In this document: piece by piece, positions 25,229-33,617 of the stretch
Position numbering within the stretch: position 1 is the stretch's first letter
Layout of the letters: every line of letters begins with the position of its first letter
Origin: Palsa-513 sp050010595
GTDB taxonomy: Bacteria > Actinomycetota > Thermoleophilia > Solirubrobacterales > Solirubrobacteraceae
Assembly (NCBI GenBank): GCA_050010595.1
Contig: JBEKKS010000014.1
Coordinates: forward strand, 6,406-70,405
DNA: 64,000 bases
Reading direction: 5' to 3'
Made by a program: the position numbers and the translations under genes
The notes under the pieces: model-generated
What the model was told of the DNA's origin: nothing
Database searches by the model: none
The model's input: the letters and a program-made list of their open reading frames with translations, nothing else

Positions 25229-25620
25229 CCCGTGCCGTCTAGGTCGACCTCGTGGATCGGGTCGAGCAAAAGTAGGTCCTCCATGTCCGTGAAGACCTGT
25301 AGCGAGGGCGCGAACGCCCCGCTCGGGGTGCTTGGAGGCGCCTCCTCGAGGGCCATCGAGTCGCCGACGATTAGCGATTCCGCGGCGAGTCGCTCGATGA
25401 ACGGGCGCAGTCCGGCGGCAACCTCCGCTGGCGGGAGCGTGCGCTGACGGCTCAGCGCGGCGACGAGGTCGGCGGCCGTCCCGACGCCGGCGGCGATCAG
25501 CTCCCAGACCTCTGTTGCGGTGGCGTCGAGCGCGTAGTACCGCCCCGTCCGCATGTTCACGAGAACGGCCTCGCCGTCGAACGTCTCATCGAGTACGTCA
25601 GGTCGCCGTGGCGCAATCAT
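25201..25620 (-). CDS. PqqD-like (RiPP recognition element) protein with acidic C-terminal tail
   Basis: 139 residues. Residues 1-85 match the PqqD fold: RPDVLDETFDGEAVLVNMRT, GRYYALDATATEVWELIAAG, then helices with TAADLVAAL and LRPFIERLAAESLI. PqqD domains bind leader peptides and deliver them to modifying enzymes. PqqD proteins are usually 80-100 residues; this one has about 55 more. The extra part is a Pro/Ser-rich linker, then LQVFTDMEDLLLLDPIHEVD (107-126), a GW pair (131-132) and a Ser-containing end (SLSQSL). No separate precursor gene is seen. The tail may be a fused substrate or docking peptide. It is the first gene of the seven-gene operon. Confidence 0.85.
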   Translation of the reverse strand: MIAPRRPDVLDETFDGEAVLVNMRTGRYYALDATATEVWELIAAGVGTAADLVAALSRQRTLPPAEVAAGLRPFIERLAAESLIVGDSMALEEAPPSTPSGAFAPSLQVFTDMEDLLLLDPIHEVDLDGTGWPSLSQSL

Positions 25621-25732
25621 CTCGGGGCCCCCATCGAGCGGCAGTCTACATCAGGCTTTCCGGCCGCTGGAGTTGCTCTCCGCGTCGCCGAGGGCGCCCC
25701 TTGGTGGCTTGTAACTAGACTGCGACGTCTCG
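25621..25732. promoter_or_regulatory. Divergent promoter region (PqqD-like operon / nucleotide-sugar dehydrogenase)
   Basis: A 112-bp gap between divergent starts must hold promoters for the seven-gene minus operon and for the plus-strand wbp-like genes. I see no convincing -35/-10 pair or operator palindrome. A GGGGG stretch just upstream of the PqqD-like ATG may serve as its ribosome site. Confidence 0.4.
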
Positions 25733-26980
25733 ATGCGCGTTGGCGTCATAGGCCTTGGCTACGTGGGGTTGCCCCTCGCGGTCGCTTTCGCGCAGCGCGG
25801 CGCGAGCGTCGTCGGCGTCGATCGCGACGAGCGCAAGCTTGCTGCGCTCGCGGCCGGCGATTCCTACATCGCTGACGTGTCAGGCGAGGAGCTCGCGGCT
25901 GTGCTGCCGCGATTGTCGCCGTCCTCGAACTTCGGTCCGCTGGCGGAGGCGGATGCCGTGATCATCTGCGCGCCGACGCCGCTTTCGCGCAACCGCGAAC
26001 CCGATCTGAGCGCGCTGCTCGACTGCGTGACGAAGCTCGGCGACGTCCTTCGCGCCGGCCAACTGGTTGTAATCCAGTCGACCACCTACCCGGGCACGAC
26101 GCGCGAGCGCGTGGCGCCGCTGCTCGAGGAGCGCTCCGGGTTGCGCGCCGGGGTCGACTTCAATCTCGCTTTCTCGCCGGAGCGCGTCGATCCGGGCCGC
26201 ACAGATTTCGTCCTGGCGAACACGCCGAAGGTCGTCGGGGGTCTGACCGACGCGTGCCTCGATCGTGCGGAGGAGCTGTACGCGATCGTCTGCGACGAGG
26301 TGGTTCGAGTCTCGACGCTCGAGGCGGCGGAGATGACGAAGCTGCTCGAGAACATCTTCCGCGCCGTGAACATCGCGCTGGTCAACGAGCTCTCGCTCCT
26401 CACAGACCGGATGGGGATCGACATCTGGGAGGTGATCGAGGCGGCGTCGACGAAGCCCTACGGTTTCATGCGCTTCGAGCCGGGGCCGGGCATGGGCGGG
26501 CATTGCCTGCCGGTCGACCCGTTCTACCTGGCTTGGCGTGCGCGGGAGTTCGACATGGCAGCGGAGTTCGTCGAGCTGGCCGGCAAGATCAATCAGCAGA
26601 TGCCCTACCACTGCGTCGAGAAGGTTCAACGCGTGCTGAATGAACGCGGCCTGCCTGTGCGCGGCGCGCGGATCGTGCTGCTCGGCGTCGCCTACAAGCC
26701 CGACATCGGCGACACGCGCGAGTCGCCAGCGATCAAGCTGATCGAGCTGCTGCGGCGCCTCGGTGCGGACGTCGTCTATCACGACGAATACGTGCCTGAG
26801 CTCGAGCGCTTCGACTTGCGCTCGCTGCCGCTCCCGGCGGCGCTCGACGGAGCCGCAATGGCGCTGATCGTGACTGCGCACACGGGGATCGACTACGACG
26901 CGCTGGCCCGCGACGCCGAGTGCGTGCTCGATCTGCGCGGCGTGACGGCGGCTGGCGCCGCTCACGTGGTGCGCTTGTGA
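25733..26980 (+). CDS. Nucleotide-sugar 6-dehydrogenase, UDP-N-acetylglucosamine dehydrogenase (WbpA) type
   Basis: 415 residues with the three-domain UDP-sugar dehydrogenase layout. N-terminal NAD domain: MRVGVIGLGYVGLPLAVAFA, ADAVIICAPTPLSRNREPDL and STTYPGTTRE. Central: NLAFSPERVDPGRTDF, KVVGG, AEMTKLLENIFRAVNIALVN and the catalytic cysteine in GMGGHCLPVDPFYL. C-terminal: LLGVAYKPDIGDTRESPAIK. The SPERVDPG and CLPVDPFYL forms point to the UDP-GlcNAc/UDP-ManNAc dehydrogenase branch. The product would be UDP-GlcNAcA, which feeds the next three enzymes. Confidence 0.9.
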   Translation: MRVGVIGLGYVGLPLAVAFAQRGASVVGVDRDERKLAALAAGDSYIADVSGEELAAVLPRLSPSSNFGPLAEADAVIICAPTPLSRNREPDLSALLDCVTKLGDVLRAGQLVVIQSTTYPGTTRERVAPLLEERSGLRAGVDFNLAFSPERVDPGRTDFVLANTPKVVGGLTDACLDRAEELYAIVCDEVVRVSTLEAAEMTKLLENIFRAVNIALVNELSLLTDRMGIDIWEVIEAASTKPYGFMRFEPGPGMGGHCLPVDPFYLAWRAREFDMAAEFVELAGKINQQMPYHCVEKVQRVLNERGLPVRGARIVLLGVAYKPDIGDTRESPAIKLIELLRRLGADVVYHDEYVPELERFDLRSLPLPAALDGAAMALIVTAHTGIDYDALARDAECVLDLRGVTAAGAAHVVRL

Positions 26981-27960
26981 CGCGGCTCGCCGTCGCGGGT
27001 CTCGGCTACTGGGGTCCGAACATCGCGCGCGTCGTCGAGTCGCTTCCGGGCGTCGAGCTTGCCTGGCTCGCCGACGCCGATCAGTCGCGCCTCGAGCGTC
27101 TCGCACCCTCGTTCCGCTCAGCCCGCTTCACCGATTCGCTCGACGAGCTGCTCGCCGACCCCCAGCTCGACGGTGTGATGCTCGCGACGCCGGTGCCGAC
27201 GCATGGACAGCTCGCGGTTCGCGTGTTGGACGCTGGCAAGCACTGCTTCGTCGAGAAGCCCCTCGCGCAGTCGGTGAGTGACGCGCAGGCGGCGGTCGCG
27301 GCGGCTGAGCGCAACGGCCGCATCCTGATGGTCGGGCACCTGCTCGAGTACCACCCGGGGGTGCGCCGGCTCGCCGACATCGTCTCGGGCGGCGAGCTCG
27401 GCGAGATCCGCTACATCTACACGAACCGCCTCAATCTCGGCCAGCTGCGCGCCGACGAGAATGCGCTCTGGAGCCTCGGCGCGCACGACGTGTCAGTCGT
27501 GCTCGCGCTCGCCGGCGAGGAGCCCTTCGAGCTCGACGCGCGCGGAGAGTGCTACATGCGCCCCGGCATCGAGGATGTGGTCTTCGCCTATCTGCGCTTC
27601 CACTCAGGCGTCACCGCACACCTGCATCTTTCGTGGCTCGACCCGCACAAGGAGCGTCGCCTGACCGTCGTCGGCTCGCAGCGGATGGCGACCTTCGACG
27701 ACATGGAGCTCGAGCGCAAGTTGACGATTTATGACAAGGGCTTCGACGAGAAGGCCGACAGCTGGGGCGAGTACATCACGCGCTCTGGCGACGTCACGAG
27801 CCCGCGGATTCCCAACGCCGAGCCGCTACGGCTGGAGTGTGAGCACTTCGTGCAGTGCATCGAGCGCGGCGCGACGCCGCGCTCGGACGGGCACAGCGGG
27901 CTGCGCGTCGTACGCGTCCTGGCTGGGCTTCAGGCGGCGCTCGAGGCAAGCCGCCGGTGA
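26977..27960 (+). CDS. Gfo/Idh/MocA-family oxidoreductase, WbpB/WlbA type
   Basis: 327 residues from the GTG at 26977 (MTRLAVAGLGYWGPNIARVV), overlapping the previous stop as GTGA. The catalytic element is KHCFVEKPLAQS (the E-K-P of the family), followed by GHLLEYHPGVRRLADIVSGG and GAHDVSVVLALAGEEPFELD. WbpB/WlbA oxidise UDP-GlcNAcA at C3 with NAD. The setting, directly after a WbpA-type dehydrogenase and before a WbpD-type acetyltransferase, supports this over other family members. The longer frame back to 26920 lies inside the upstream gene and is rejected. Confidence 0.87.
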   Translation: MTRLAVAGLGYWGPNIARVVESLPGVELAWLADADQSRLERLAPSFRSARFTDSLDELLADPQLDGVMLATPVPTHGQLAVRVLDAGKHCFVEKPLAQSVSDAQAAVAAAERNGRILMVGHLLEYHPGVRRLADIVSGGELGEIRYIYTNRLNLGQLRADENALWSLGAHDVSVVLALAGEEPFELDARGECYMRPGIEDVVFAYLRFHSGVTAHLHLSWLDPHKERRLTVVGSQRMATFDDMELERKLTIYDKGFDEKADSWGEYITRSGDVTSPRIPNAEPLRLECEHFVQCIERGATPRSDGHSGLRVVRVLAGLQAALEASRR

Positions 27961-28670
27961 GCCTGCGCGCCGACCCGCGTGCCCCCGGCCTCCACGTCGG
28001 CGAGGACGTGGAAATCGGCGACGGCGTGATCCTCGGCGCGAACGTGACGATCCATGACGGCACGTCGATCGGCGATGGCTGCGTGATCGAGGACGGCGTC
28101 GTCCTCGGCAAGCGTCCGCACCTCTCGCGCCACTCGACGACTCGGCGCAGCAGTCTCGCGGGGCTCGCGCTCGGCGCGCGCGTCTCGATCGGAGCCGCGA
28201 GCGTGATCTGCGCCGGGACCGTGATCGAGGACGGCGTGATCGTCGGCGATCAGTGCTTCATCCGCGAGCGCGCGCTGCTTGCACGCGACTGCGCGATCGG
28301 GCGCGGCAGCGTCGTCGAGCCCGATGTGACTGTCGGCGCCCGCTCGCGCGTGCAGACGAACGTCTATTTGACCCGTGCGACGCTGCTGGAGGAGGACGTC
28401 TTTGTCGGCCCCGGCGCTCTGACCACAAACGACGACACGATGGCCCGCCACGACGACAGCTACGAGCTGCGCGGCGCGACGTTGCGCCGCGCGTGCCGGG
28501 TCGGCGGCGGCGCCGTCCTCGTCCCGGGCGTCGAGGTCGGCGAGGAGGCCTACGTCGCGGCGGGCGCCGTCGTCACGCGCGACGTTCCCGCGCGCGCCGT
28601 CGTGATGGGCGTCCCGGCGCGCGTCGTGCGTGAGGTCGACGAATCCGACCTACTCGAACGCTGGCGATAG
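27957..28670 (+). CDS. Left-handed beta-helix N-acetyltransferase, WbpD-like
   Basis: 237 residues made largely of hexapeptide repeats: VGEDVEIGDGVILGANVTIH, DGCVIEDGVVLGKRPHLSRH, SIGAASVICAGTVIEDGVIV, ALTTNDDTMARHDD, and the closing VTRDVPARAVVMGVPARVVR. It overlaps the previous stop as GTGA. In the WbpABED pathway the homologue N-acetylates UDP-GlcNAc(3NH2)A to give UDP-2,3-diacetamido-2,3-dideoxy-glucuronate. The matching aminotransferase is the next gene, on the opposite strand. It ends 89 bp before that convergent gene. Confidence 0.87.
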   Translation: MSLRADPRAPGLHVGEDVEIGDGVILGANVTIHDGTSIGDGCVIEDGVVLGKRPHLSRHSTTRRSSLAGLALGARVSIGAASVICAGTVIEDGVIVGDQCFIRERALLARDCAIGRGSVVEPDVTVGARSRVQTNVYLTRATLLEEDVFVGPGALTTNDDTMARHDDSYELRGATLRRACRVGGGAVLVPGVEVGEEAYVAAGAVVTRDVPARAVVMGVPARVVREVDESDLLERWR

Positions 28671-28704
28671 ATCGCAGCAAGGTGCAGCAGAGCCTTGGGT
28701 AGGA

Positions 28705-28725
28705 CCGTCCGCACCGCCGGGACGG
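28705..28725. terminator. Hairpin between convergent wbp-like genes
   Basis: CCGTCC at 28705-28710 and GGACGG at 28720-28725 form a 6-bp GC-rich stem with a 9-base loop, followed on the plus strand by GCCTTTA. It sits in the 89-bp convergent gap between 28670 and 28760. The stem is short, so this is only a candidate. Confidence 0.35.
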
Positions 28726-28759
28726 GCCTTTACGGCGAGAAGCTGACCGAGGGGGCCGG

Positions 28760-29851
28760 CTAGGACGTCGTCGAACGGACCAGCGCTGCCCGAACTGCTT
28801 CTGCGACCGCGCCCACCTGCGCGCTGCGGAGCGTCGGTCCAATGGGGAGCGCAAGGCTCGTGCGGGCCGCCTCGTCTGTTCCCGGCAGCTCGACATCGGC
28901 CATCAGCGCCGGTTGGCGGTGGATCGGACGGCGATAGTAGGCACGTGCCTCGATCCCGCCGGCGCGCAGTGCCTCGCCCAGCTCGTCGGCGCGCTCGCTG
29001 CGTATGACATAAAGATGCCATGCCGGGCGCGCCCCGCGCGTAGCTTGGGGCAGCGCGACTAGCTCGCTGATCCCCGACGCCCCGTAGCGCTCGCCGGCGG
29101 CCCGCCTACCCTCGGCCCAAGTGTCGAGGTGCGGGAGTTGCACGCGCAGGATCGCCGCCTGCAGCTCATCGAGCCGCGAGTTGTAACCGAGCTCCTCGAA
29201 CGTCTCCTTGTCACGCGAGCCGTGGAAGCGCAGCATCCGCACACGGTCGGCAATCGCCGCGTCGCTTGTCGTTATCGCGCCGCCGTCGCCGAACGCGCCG
29301 AGGTTCTTCGACGGGTAGAAGCTGAACGTCGCGACAGTGCCGAGCGCTCCCGGTCGTCCGCTTGGCCCGAGCGATCCCGCCGCCTGCGCGGCGTCCTCGA
29401 CCACGGGCACGCCGAGCGCCTCGATCTCGGCGACCGGCGCGACATTGCCGAACAGGTGAACAACGATCACCGCCTTGGTCCGGGGTGTAAGCGCAGCGCG
29501 CACCGTGTCCGGCGTGACGCAGAACGTTGCCGGGTCGATGTCGCAGAAGACAGGCCGGGCGCCGGTCGGCGCGATCGCCTCGGCGGTTGCGTAGAACGTG
29601 AACGACGGCGTTACGACCTCATCGCCTGGTCCGAGGCCGATCGCTCGCAGCGCGATCGTCAGCGCGTCGGTTCCGTTGGCGACGCCGATCGCGTGCTCGG
29701 TGCCGACGTAGGCGGCGAACTCCGCCTCGAACGCCCGGACCTCCGCTCCCAGGATGTAGCGACGGCTATCGAGGACGCGCTCGACCGCCGCTCGCAGCTC
29801 AGCCTCCAGTGGGGCGAGCGGCGTGGCTGTGTCGAAGAGCGGAATCTCCAT
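28760..29851 (-). CDS. DegT/DnrJ/EryC1/StrS aminotransferase, WbpE-like
   Basis: 363 residues from the ATG at 29851 (MEIPLFDTATPLAPLEAELR). The PLP-enzyme landmarks are GVANGTDALTIALRAIG, EVVTPSFTFYATAEAIAPTG, VVEDAAQAAGS, FSFYPSKNLGAFGDGGAI with the Schiff-base lysine, and YNSRLDELQAAILRVQL. The family transaminates 3- or 4-keto sugar nucleotides with glutamate. With WbpA, WbpB and WbpD types next door, the likely substrate is UDP-3-keto-GlcNAcA. It is transcribed against the other three pathway genes, so regulation is separate. Confidence 0.9.
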   Translation of the reverse strand: MEIPLFDTATPLAPLEAELRAAVERVLDSRRYILGAEVRAFEAEFAAYVGTEHAIGVANGTDALTIALRAIGLGPGDEVVTPSFTFYATAEAIAPTGARPVFCDIDPATFCVTPDTVRAALTPRTKAVIVVHLFGNVAPVAEIEALGVPVVEDAAQAAGSLGPSGRPGALGTVATFSFYPSKNLGAFGDGGAITTSDAAIADRVRMLRFHGSRDKETFEELGYNSRLDELQAAILRVQLPHLDTWAEGRRAAGERYGASGISELVALPQATRGARPAWHLYVIRSERADELGEALRAGGIEARAYYRRPIHRQPALMADVELPGTDEAARTSLALPIGPTLRSAQVGAVAEAVRAALVRSTTS

Positions 29852-29972
29852 CGCCTCGGAACCTACTACGGTCCTGGTTCTCTGGCGTGGTGGGATCAGC
29901 CTGGCCGGACCGCTCGTAGCAGGAGGCTGGCAGTTGCGGCAGCGCAGGACGTCTTGCGAAGATTGCCTGCCG

Positions 29973-31433
29973 CTACTGTCGTTGGTCTCCGGCGTGGCCA
30001 CCGAGTGCCGCCACGAGCTCGCCAGGAAACGCCCGCAACGCGAGCACGGCCACCACGAGGATCACGGAGCCGGTGAGCGCGGCTAACACTGATGAGAGCG
30101 GCACGAGCAGCGCTGCCGCGAACGCGATCGCGAGTGCGACGACGATCCGCGCGGCCAGGCCGAGTTGTGGCCGCAGGTCGGGATGCAGGCTCAGCAGTGC
30201 CACCCCGTATGCGCTTGCGAGCGCGAGCTCGAGCGTCACCGTCGTGACCGCCGCGCCACTGGCACCGTGCGCCGGGATCAGTACCGCGCACAGGGCGACG
30301 GCGAGAAGCACCATGCCTGCATTGATCGCGATCAGTGTGCGGTAGGCGGCGAGCGCAAGCAGCGCGAAGGCGAAGACCGCAGCGAGGAATGTTGCGACGA
30401 CGCCGACGCCGAGGATGCGAAGCACCCCGGCAGCGCCTGCGTAACCCGGACCGCCCATCACCGCGACAGCGAACGGAGCGCCCGCGACGACGAGCAGCGA
30501 GAGCCAGCCGCCGAGCAGCAGGTTGCCTTCGAGCAGGCGCTGCACCGCGTAGCGCAGGCGCGCGCCGTCGTCTCGGGCGGCGCGCAGCAGGATCGGGAAC
30601 GCCGAGCCCACAAGCAGCAGCGGGACGCCGTTGACAACGCTGAGGATCCGGAATGCCAGGCTGAAGATCCCAACCGCGCCGCCGCTTGCCAGCAGCGACA
30701 TCGCAATTACGACGAGCTGGAAGTAGATCGCGCCAAGCGCGGTGGCAGCGGCGAACACCACCGACTGAGCCAGCAGCGGACGCCACCGACGAAGCGCGAA
30801 AGACGGGCGCAGGCTGATCTGCGGGCGAACGAGCACGGCCGTGATCGCGACTGTGACCAGGAAGGCGAGCACGGAGGCGGCGAAGAACGGCAACAACCGC
30901 GCTCCAACGACCACGAGCAGGATGAGCCCCGCAGCGGTGACAGCCGGGCCGACGAAGTCGAGCAGCGCCAGCCACGACAGGCGAAGGCGCGCAGTGAGCG
31001 GCACGGCCAGCGTCACCTGGACGTTGGCCAAGAGCAGCCCGACGGAGGCGATCGCGGTGCCTGCGACAACCAGTTGGGGATAGCCGGCGAGCAGCGTGAA
31101 GAGAATCGCCCCGCCCGCGCCGATCATGCTGAGCGCGATCCGCAGGCCGAGCAGGCTTCGCATCAGCTCCCGACGCTCGTTCGCGTTGCCGGTGCTGAAC
31201 TCGCGCACGCCAAGGTTCGCGATCCCGCCCTCGGTCAGCGCGGCGACGATCAACAGCAGCGAGGTGACGGTGACGTAGCGCCCGTAGCTCAGCTTGTGCA
31301 GGTGGCGTGTGACGAACGGCGTCGCCGCGACGCTCGTCGCAACGGCGCCAGCGTAAGCGACCATCCGCATGCCGCCACCGCGCAGGAAGACGCCTCCTGC
31401 CTCGCGCGAATCGAGGATGTCAGGCCCCGGCAT
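29973..31433 (-). CDS. Polysaccharide flippase (Wzx, oligosaccharide/polysaccharide export family)
   Basis: 486 residues from the ATG at 31433, with about 12-14 hydrophobic segments and little else. The start RMVAYAGAVATSVAATPFVT is followed by HKLSYGRYVTVTSLLLIVAA and EGGIANLGVREFSTGN, the usual N-terminal pattern of Wzx/RfbX flippases. These move undecaprenyl-PP-linked repeat units across the membrane for Wzy polymerisation. An upstream GTG at 31460 is a possible alternative start. It lies 121 bp downstream of no other gene on its strand but ahead of the aminotransferase, which could share its transcript. Confidence 0.85.
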   Translation of the reverse strand: MPGPDILDSREAGGVFLRGGGMRMVAYAGAVATSVAATPFVTRHLHKLSYGRYVTVTSLLLIVAALTEGGIANLGVREFSTGNANERRELMRSLLGLRIALSMIGAGGAILFTLLAGYPQLVVAGTAIASVGLLLANVQVTLAVPLTARLRLSWLALLDFVGPAVTAAGLILLVVVGARLLPFFAASVLAFLVTVAITAVLVRPQISLRPSFALRRWRPLLAQSVVFAAATALGAIYFQLVVIAMSLLASGGAVGIFSLAFRILSVVNGVPLLLVGSAFPILLRAARDDGARLRYAVQRLLEGNLLLGGWLSLLVVAGAPFAVAVMGGPGYAGAAGVLRILGVGVVATFLAAVFAFALLALAAYRTLIAINAGMVLLAVALCAVLIPAHGASGAAVTTVTLELALASAYGVALLSLHPDLRPQLGLAARIVVALAIAFAAALLVPLSSVLAALTGSVILVVAVLALRAFPGELVAALGGHAGDQRQ

Positions 31434-31525
31434 TGCGTCTTCTTGCGATGCGCTAGCCACCGTGCGAGTGTCCCAGAGCGCGGAGCCGTAGTAGGGTCCG
31501 CGCGCTCCCCAGGGGTCCAGATGCG

Positions 31526-32395
31526 ATGGCCGACCTGACACTGTTCGCGATTCCCAAGGGATTCACCGATCCCCACATCTCGCTGATCCAGCGCAACGCG
31601 CTTGCGAGCTGGCAGCGGCTCGCACCGGCAGTCGAGATACTGCTGATCGGCCACGACCCAGGCGTAGAGGAGGCGGCGCGCAACTACGGCGCGACCCACA
31701 TTCGAGACGCGGAGCAGAACGAGCTCGGGACTCCACTCCTCGACTCGGCGTTCCGCGAAGCGGCTGTGCGCGCTTCCGGTTCGCTGCTGTGCTACGTCAA
31801 TGCGGACATTGTCCTGCTCGACGACTTTCTTGCCGCGGCGCGACGCTTGCCGGCTGAGGCCTACCTCGCGATCGGGCGGCGTTGGGACTGCGACGTCACC
31901 TCACCGCTCGATTTCTCGCAGGGCGACGCCGCCCTGCGAGACTGGGCGCAGCGCGACGGCAAGCTCGACCTCGGCCGCGGCAGTGATTACTTCGTCTTCC
32001 GCCGCGAGAGCGACTTTGGTCTGCCACCCTTTGCGGTTGGTCGGCCGGGCTGGGACAACTGGATGATCCGGCGCGCGCTACAGCTCGGCTTTCCCGTCAT
32101 CGACATGACGGAGAGCGTCACGGCGATCCACCAGAACCACGGCTACGGCCATGTGGCCAACGCGATCGGATCAGACTGGGAGGGACCAGAGGCGAAGCGC
32201 AACCGGGACCTTGCGGGCGACTTCGATCGCTACATCTACACCCCGTACAACGCGACGCACTTGCTTGGCGTCAACGGGCTACGCCGCGCGCGCTCGCGCA
32301 AGCACGTGCGCGCGAGGATCGAGGCCTTCATCGCACTGAACCCAGGTGCGCGGCCGCTGCACCGGTTGATTCGGTTGCTCCACCGCAGCCGGTGA
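31526..32395 (+). CDS. Glycosyltransferase-like protein (GT-A fold suspected)
   Basis: A 289-residue soluble protein. The opening LTLFAIPKGFTDPHISLIQR, the strand VEILLIGHDP, then ASGSLLCYVNADIVLLDDFL (NAD/DD metal-site-like) and RRWDCDVTSPLDF recall GT-A enzymes. The later part reads FVFRRESDFGLPPFAVGRPG followed by WDNWMIRRALQLGFPVIDMT and IHQNHGYGH. The family name is not certain. The ATG has AGGGG five bases upstream. It diverges from the flippase across a 92-bp gap and precedes a GT61 gene. Confidence 0.72.
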   Translation: MADLTLFAIPKGFTDPHISLIQRNALASWQRLAPAVEILLIGHDPGVEEAARNYGATHIRDAEQNELGTPLLDSAFREAAVRASGSLLCYVNADIVLLDDFLAAARRLPAEAYLAIGRRWDCDVTSPLDFSQGDAALRDWAQRDGKLDLGRGSDYFVFRRESDFGLPPFAVGRPGWDNWMIRRALQLGFPVIDMTESVTAIHQNHGYGHVANAIGSDWEGPEAKRNRDLAGDFDRYIYTPYNATHLLGVNGLRRARSRKHVRARIEAFIALNPGARPLHRLIRLLHRSR

Positions 32396-32471
32396 CCGAC
32401 GTGCTCGACAGCGTGCGACGGGTGCGCCGCCGCCACTGGCGAGCGGACAGCGCATCCGGGACGCAGCGACC

Positions 32472-33617
32472 GTGAGCCTCTACACGCGCGCCGTGCGCCG
32501 TCTGACCACCGTTGCCACCGGCCGCGGCTTGATCGCGGGCGACAGTGGTCCTGTCGGCGAGGTGGCTTCGTTGCGTGCCTGGGTGATTGAGCATGAAGGC
32601 CATTGCGGCGCAGCGTGGAGCAGCGTGCCGGCGCCTCAGTCGGCTCCGTTGCCGCCCCCGCGGAGTGTCGCCGGAGGCACCGGCCCCGCGTTTGAGGATG
32701 CCCTCACACGGCTCGGCGCCCTGCGAGAAATGCCGCCGCCCGCCCTCGAGGTCGCGAAGCTGCCGGGCGCTCGCATCGTCACGCCGGACGGGCTCGTCGT
32801 CACCCACGATGATCTGCTCGCCACCGAGAGCGCGTGGTCCGGCAACCGCGAGGCAAGCGGCGTACTGCGCAAGCGGGGACTCCCGCGGGCGCAGACGGCT
32901 CCCGGCGTTCAAGCGACGCTGATCTCGCAGTGGTGCGGGGCGTACTACCACTGGCTCACCGATGCGCTCCCCAGAATCGCAGTCCTCGAAGCCGCGCGAT
33001 CCGCAGATTGTGCCGTGATCGTGCCCGAGGATCTCAAGCCCTGGCAGCGACGGTCGCTCGACCTTCTCGGCGTGGGCGACAGGCTCACGCCTTTTTCCGG
33101 CTATCTGCGCGCCGACATCCTGCTCTGGCCTCGCCCGACCGCGCCGCTCGCGGGGCACACCCCGAGCTGGGCGTGTGAGTGGCTGCGTGAACGCTTCGCA
33201 TCCGTCTCGTCGAGCGGGCGCAGGCGACTTTACCTGTCGCGGAGCGGCGAGCGGCGGCGCCGGGTCGCGAACGAAGACGAGGTATGGACCTTGGTGCTCG
33301 AGCCGCTCGGGTTCGAGCGGATCGATGCCGGCACGCTGTCTTTTGACGAGCAGGTGAGCGCGTTCGCGGGTGCCGGCGTGATCGTGGCTCCCCACGGCGG
33401 GGCGCTGACGAACATCGTGTTCGCCCGACAAGCCACCGTCGTCGAGCTATTTGCGCCGGACTACGTGAACCTGTGTTACTACGTGCTTGCGGGTCGCTGC
33501 GGACACGCGTACTGGTCCCTGATGGGCCGTGCGGGGCGTAACGGCAGCATCACCGTAGATCTCGCGCGGTTGACTGAGACCCTTGCTGCGGCAGGCGTCG
33601 CCACCAACGGATCGTAG
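32472..33617 (+). CDS. Glycosyltransferase family 61 (DUF563-type)
   Basis: 381 residues from a GTG. The central QWCGAYYHWLTDALPRIAVL and VIVPEDLKPWQRRSLDLLGV, and the C-terminal FAGAGVIVAPHGGALTNIVF (the hallmark PHGGALTN) and VVELFAPDYVNLCYYVLA identify the GT61 family. These enzymes transfer xylose, GlcNAc or other sugars in eukaryotes; bacterial members are common in capsule loci and mostly uncharacterised. The UDP-xylose synthase-type gene at 282 makes UDP-xylose a possible donor, which is inference only. Confidence 0.85.
   Translation: MSLYTRAVRRLTTVATGRGLIAGDSGPVGEVASLRAWVIEHEGHCGAAWSSVPAPQSAPLPPPRSVAGGTGPAFEDALTRLGALREMPPPALEVAKLPGARIVTPDGLVVTHDDLLATESAWSGNREASGVLRKRGLPRAQTAPGVQATLISQWCGAYYHWLTDALPRIAVLEAARSADCAVIVPEDLKPWQRRSLDLLGVGDRLTPFSGYLRADILLWPRPTAPLAGHTPSWACEWLRERFASVSSSGRRRLYLSRSGERRRRVANEDEVWTLVLEPLGFERIDAGTLSFDEQVSAFAGAGVIVAPHGGALTNIVFARQATVVELFAPDYVNLCYYVLAGRCGHAYWSLMGRAGRNGSITVDLARLTETLAAAGVATNGS

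Noticed and set aside
25880..27106. 408-codon open frame on the minus strand
   Set aside because: Antisense to the nucleotide-sugar dehydrogenase, whose motifs are complete; the reverse frame has none.
30165..31538. 457-codon open frame on the plus strand
   Set aside because: Antisense to the flippase gene; almost entirely charged residues, with no hydrophobic core, and the opposite strand is a clear multi-pass membrane protein.
32328..33431. 367-codon open frame on the minus strand
   Set aside because: Antisense to the GT61 gene, which carries the family hallmark PHGGALTN.
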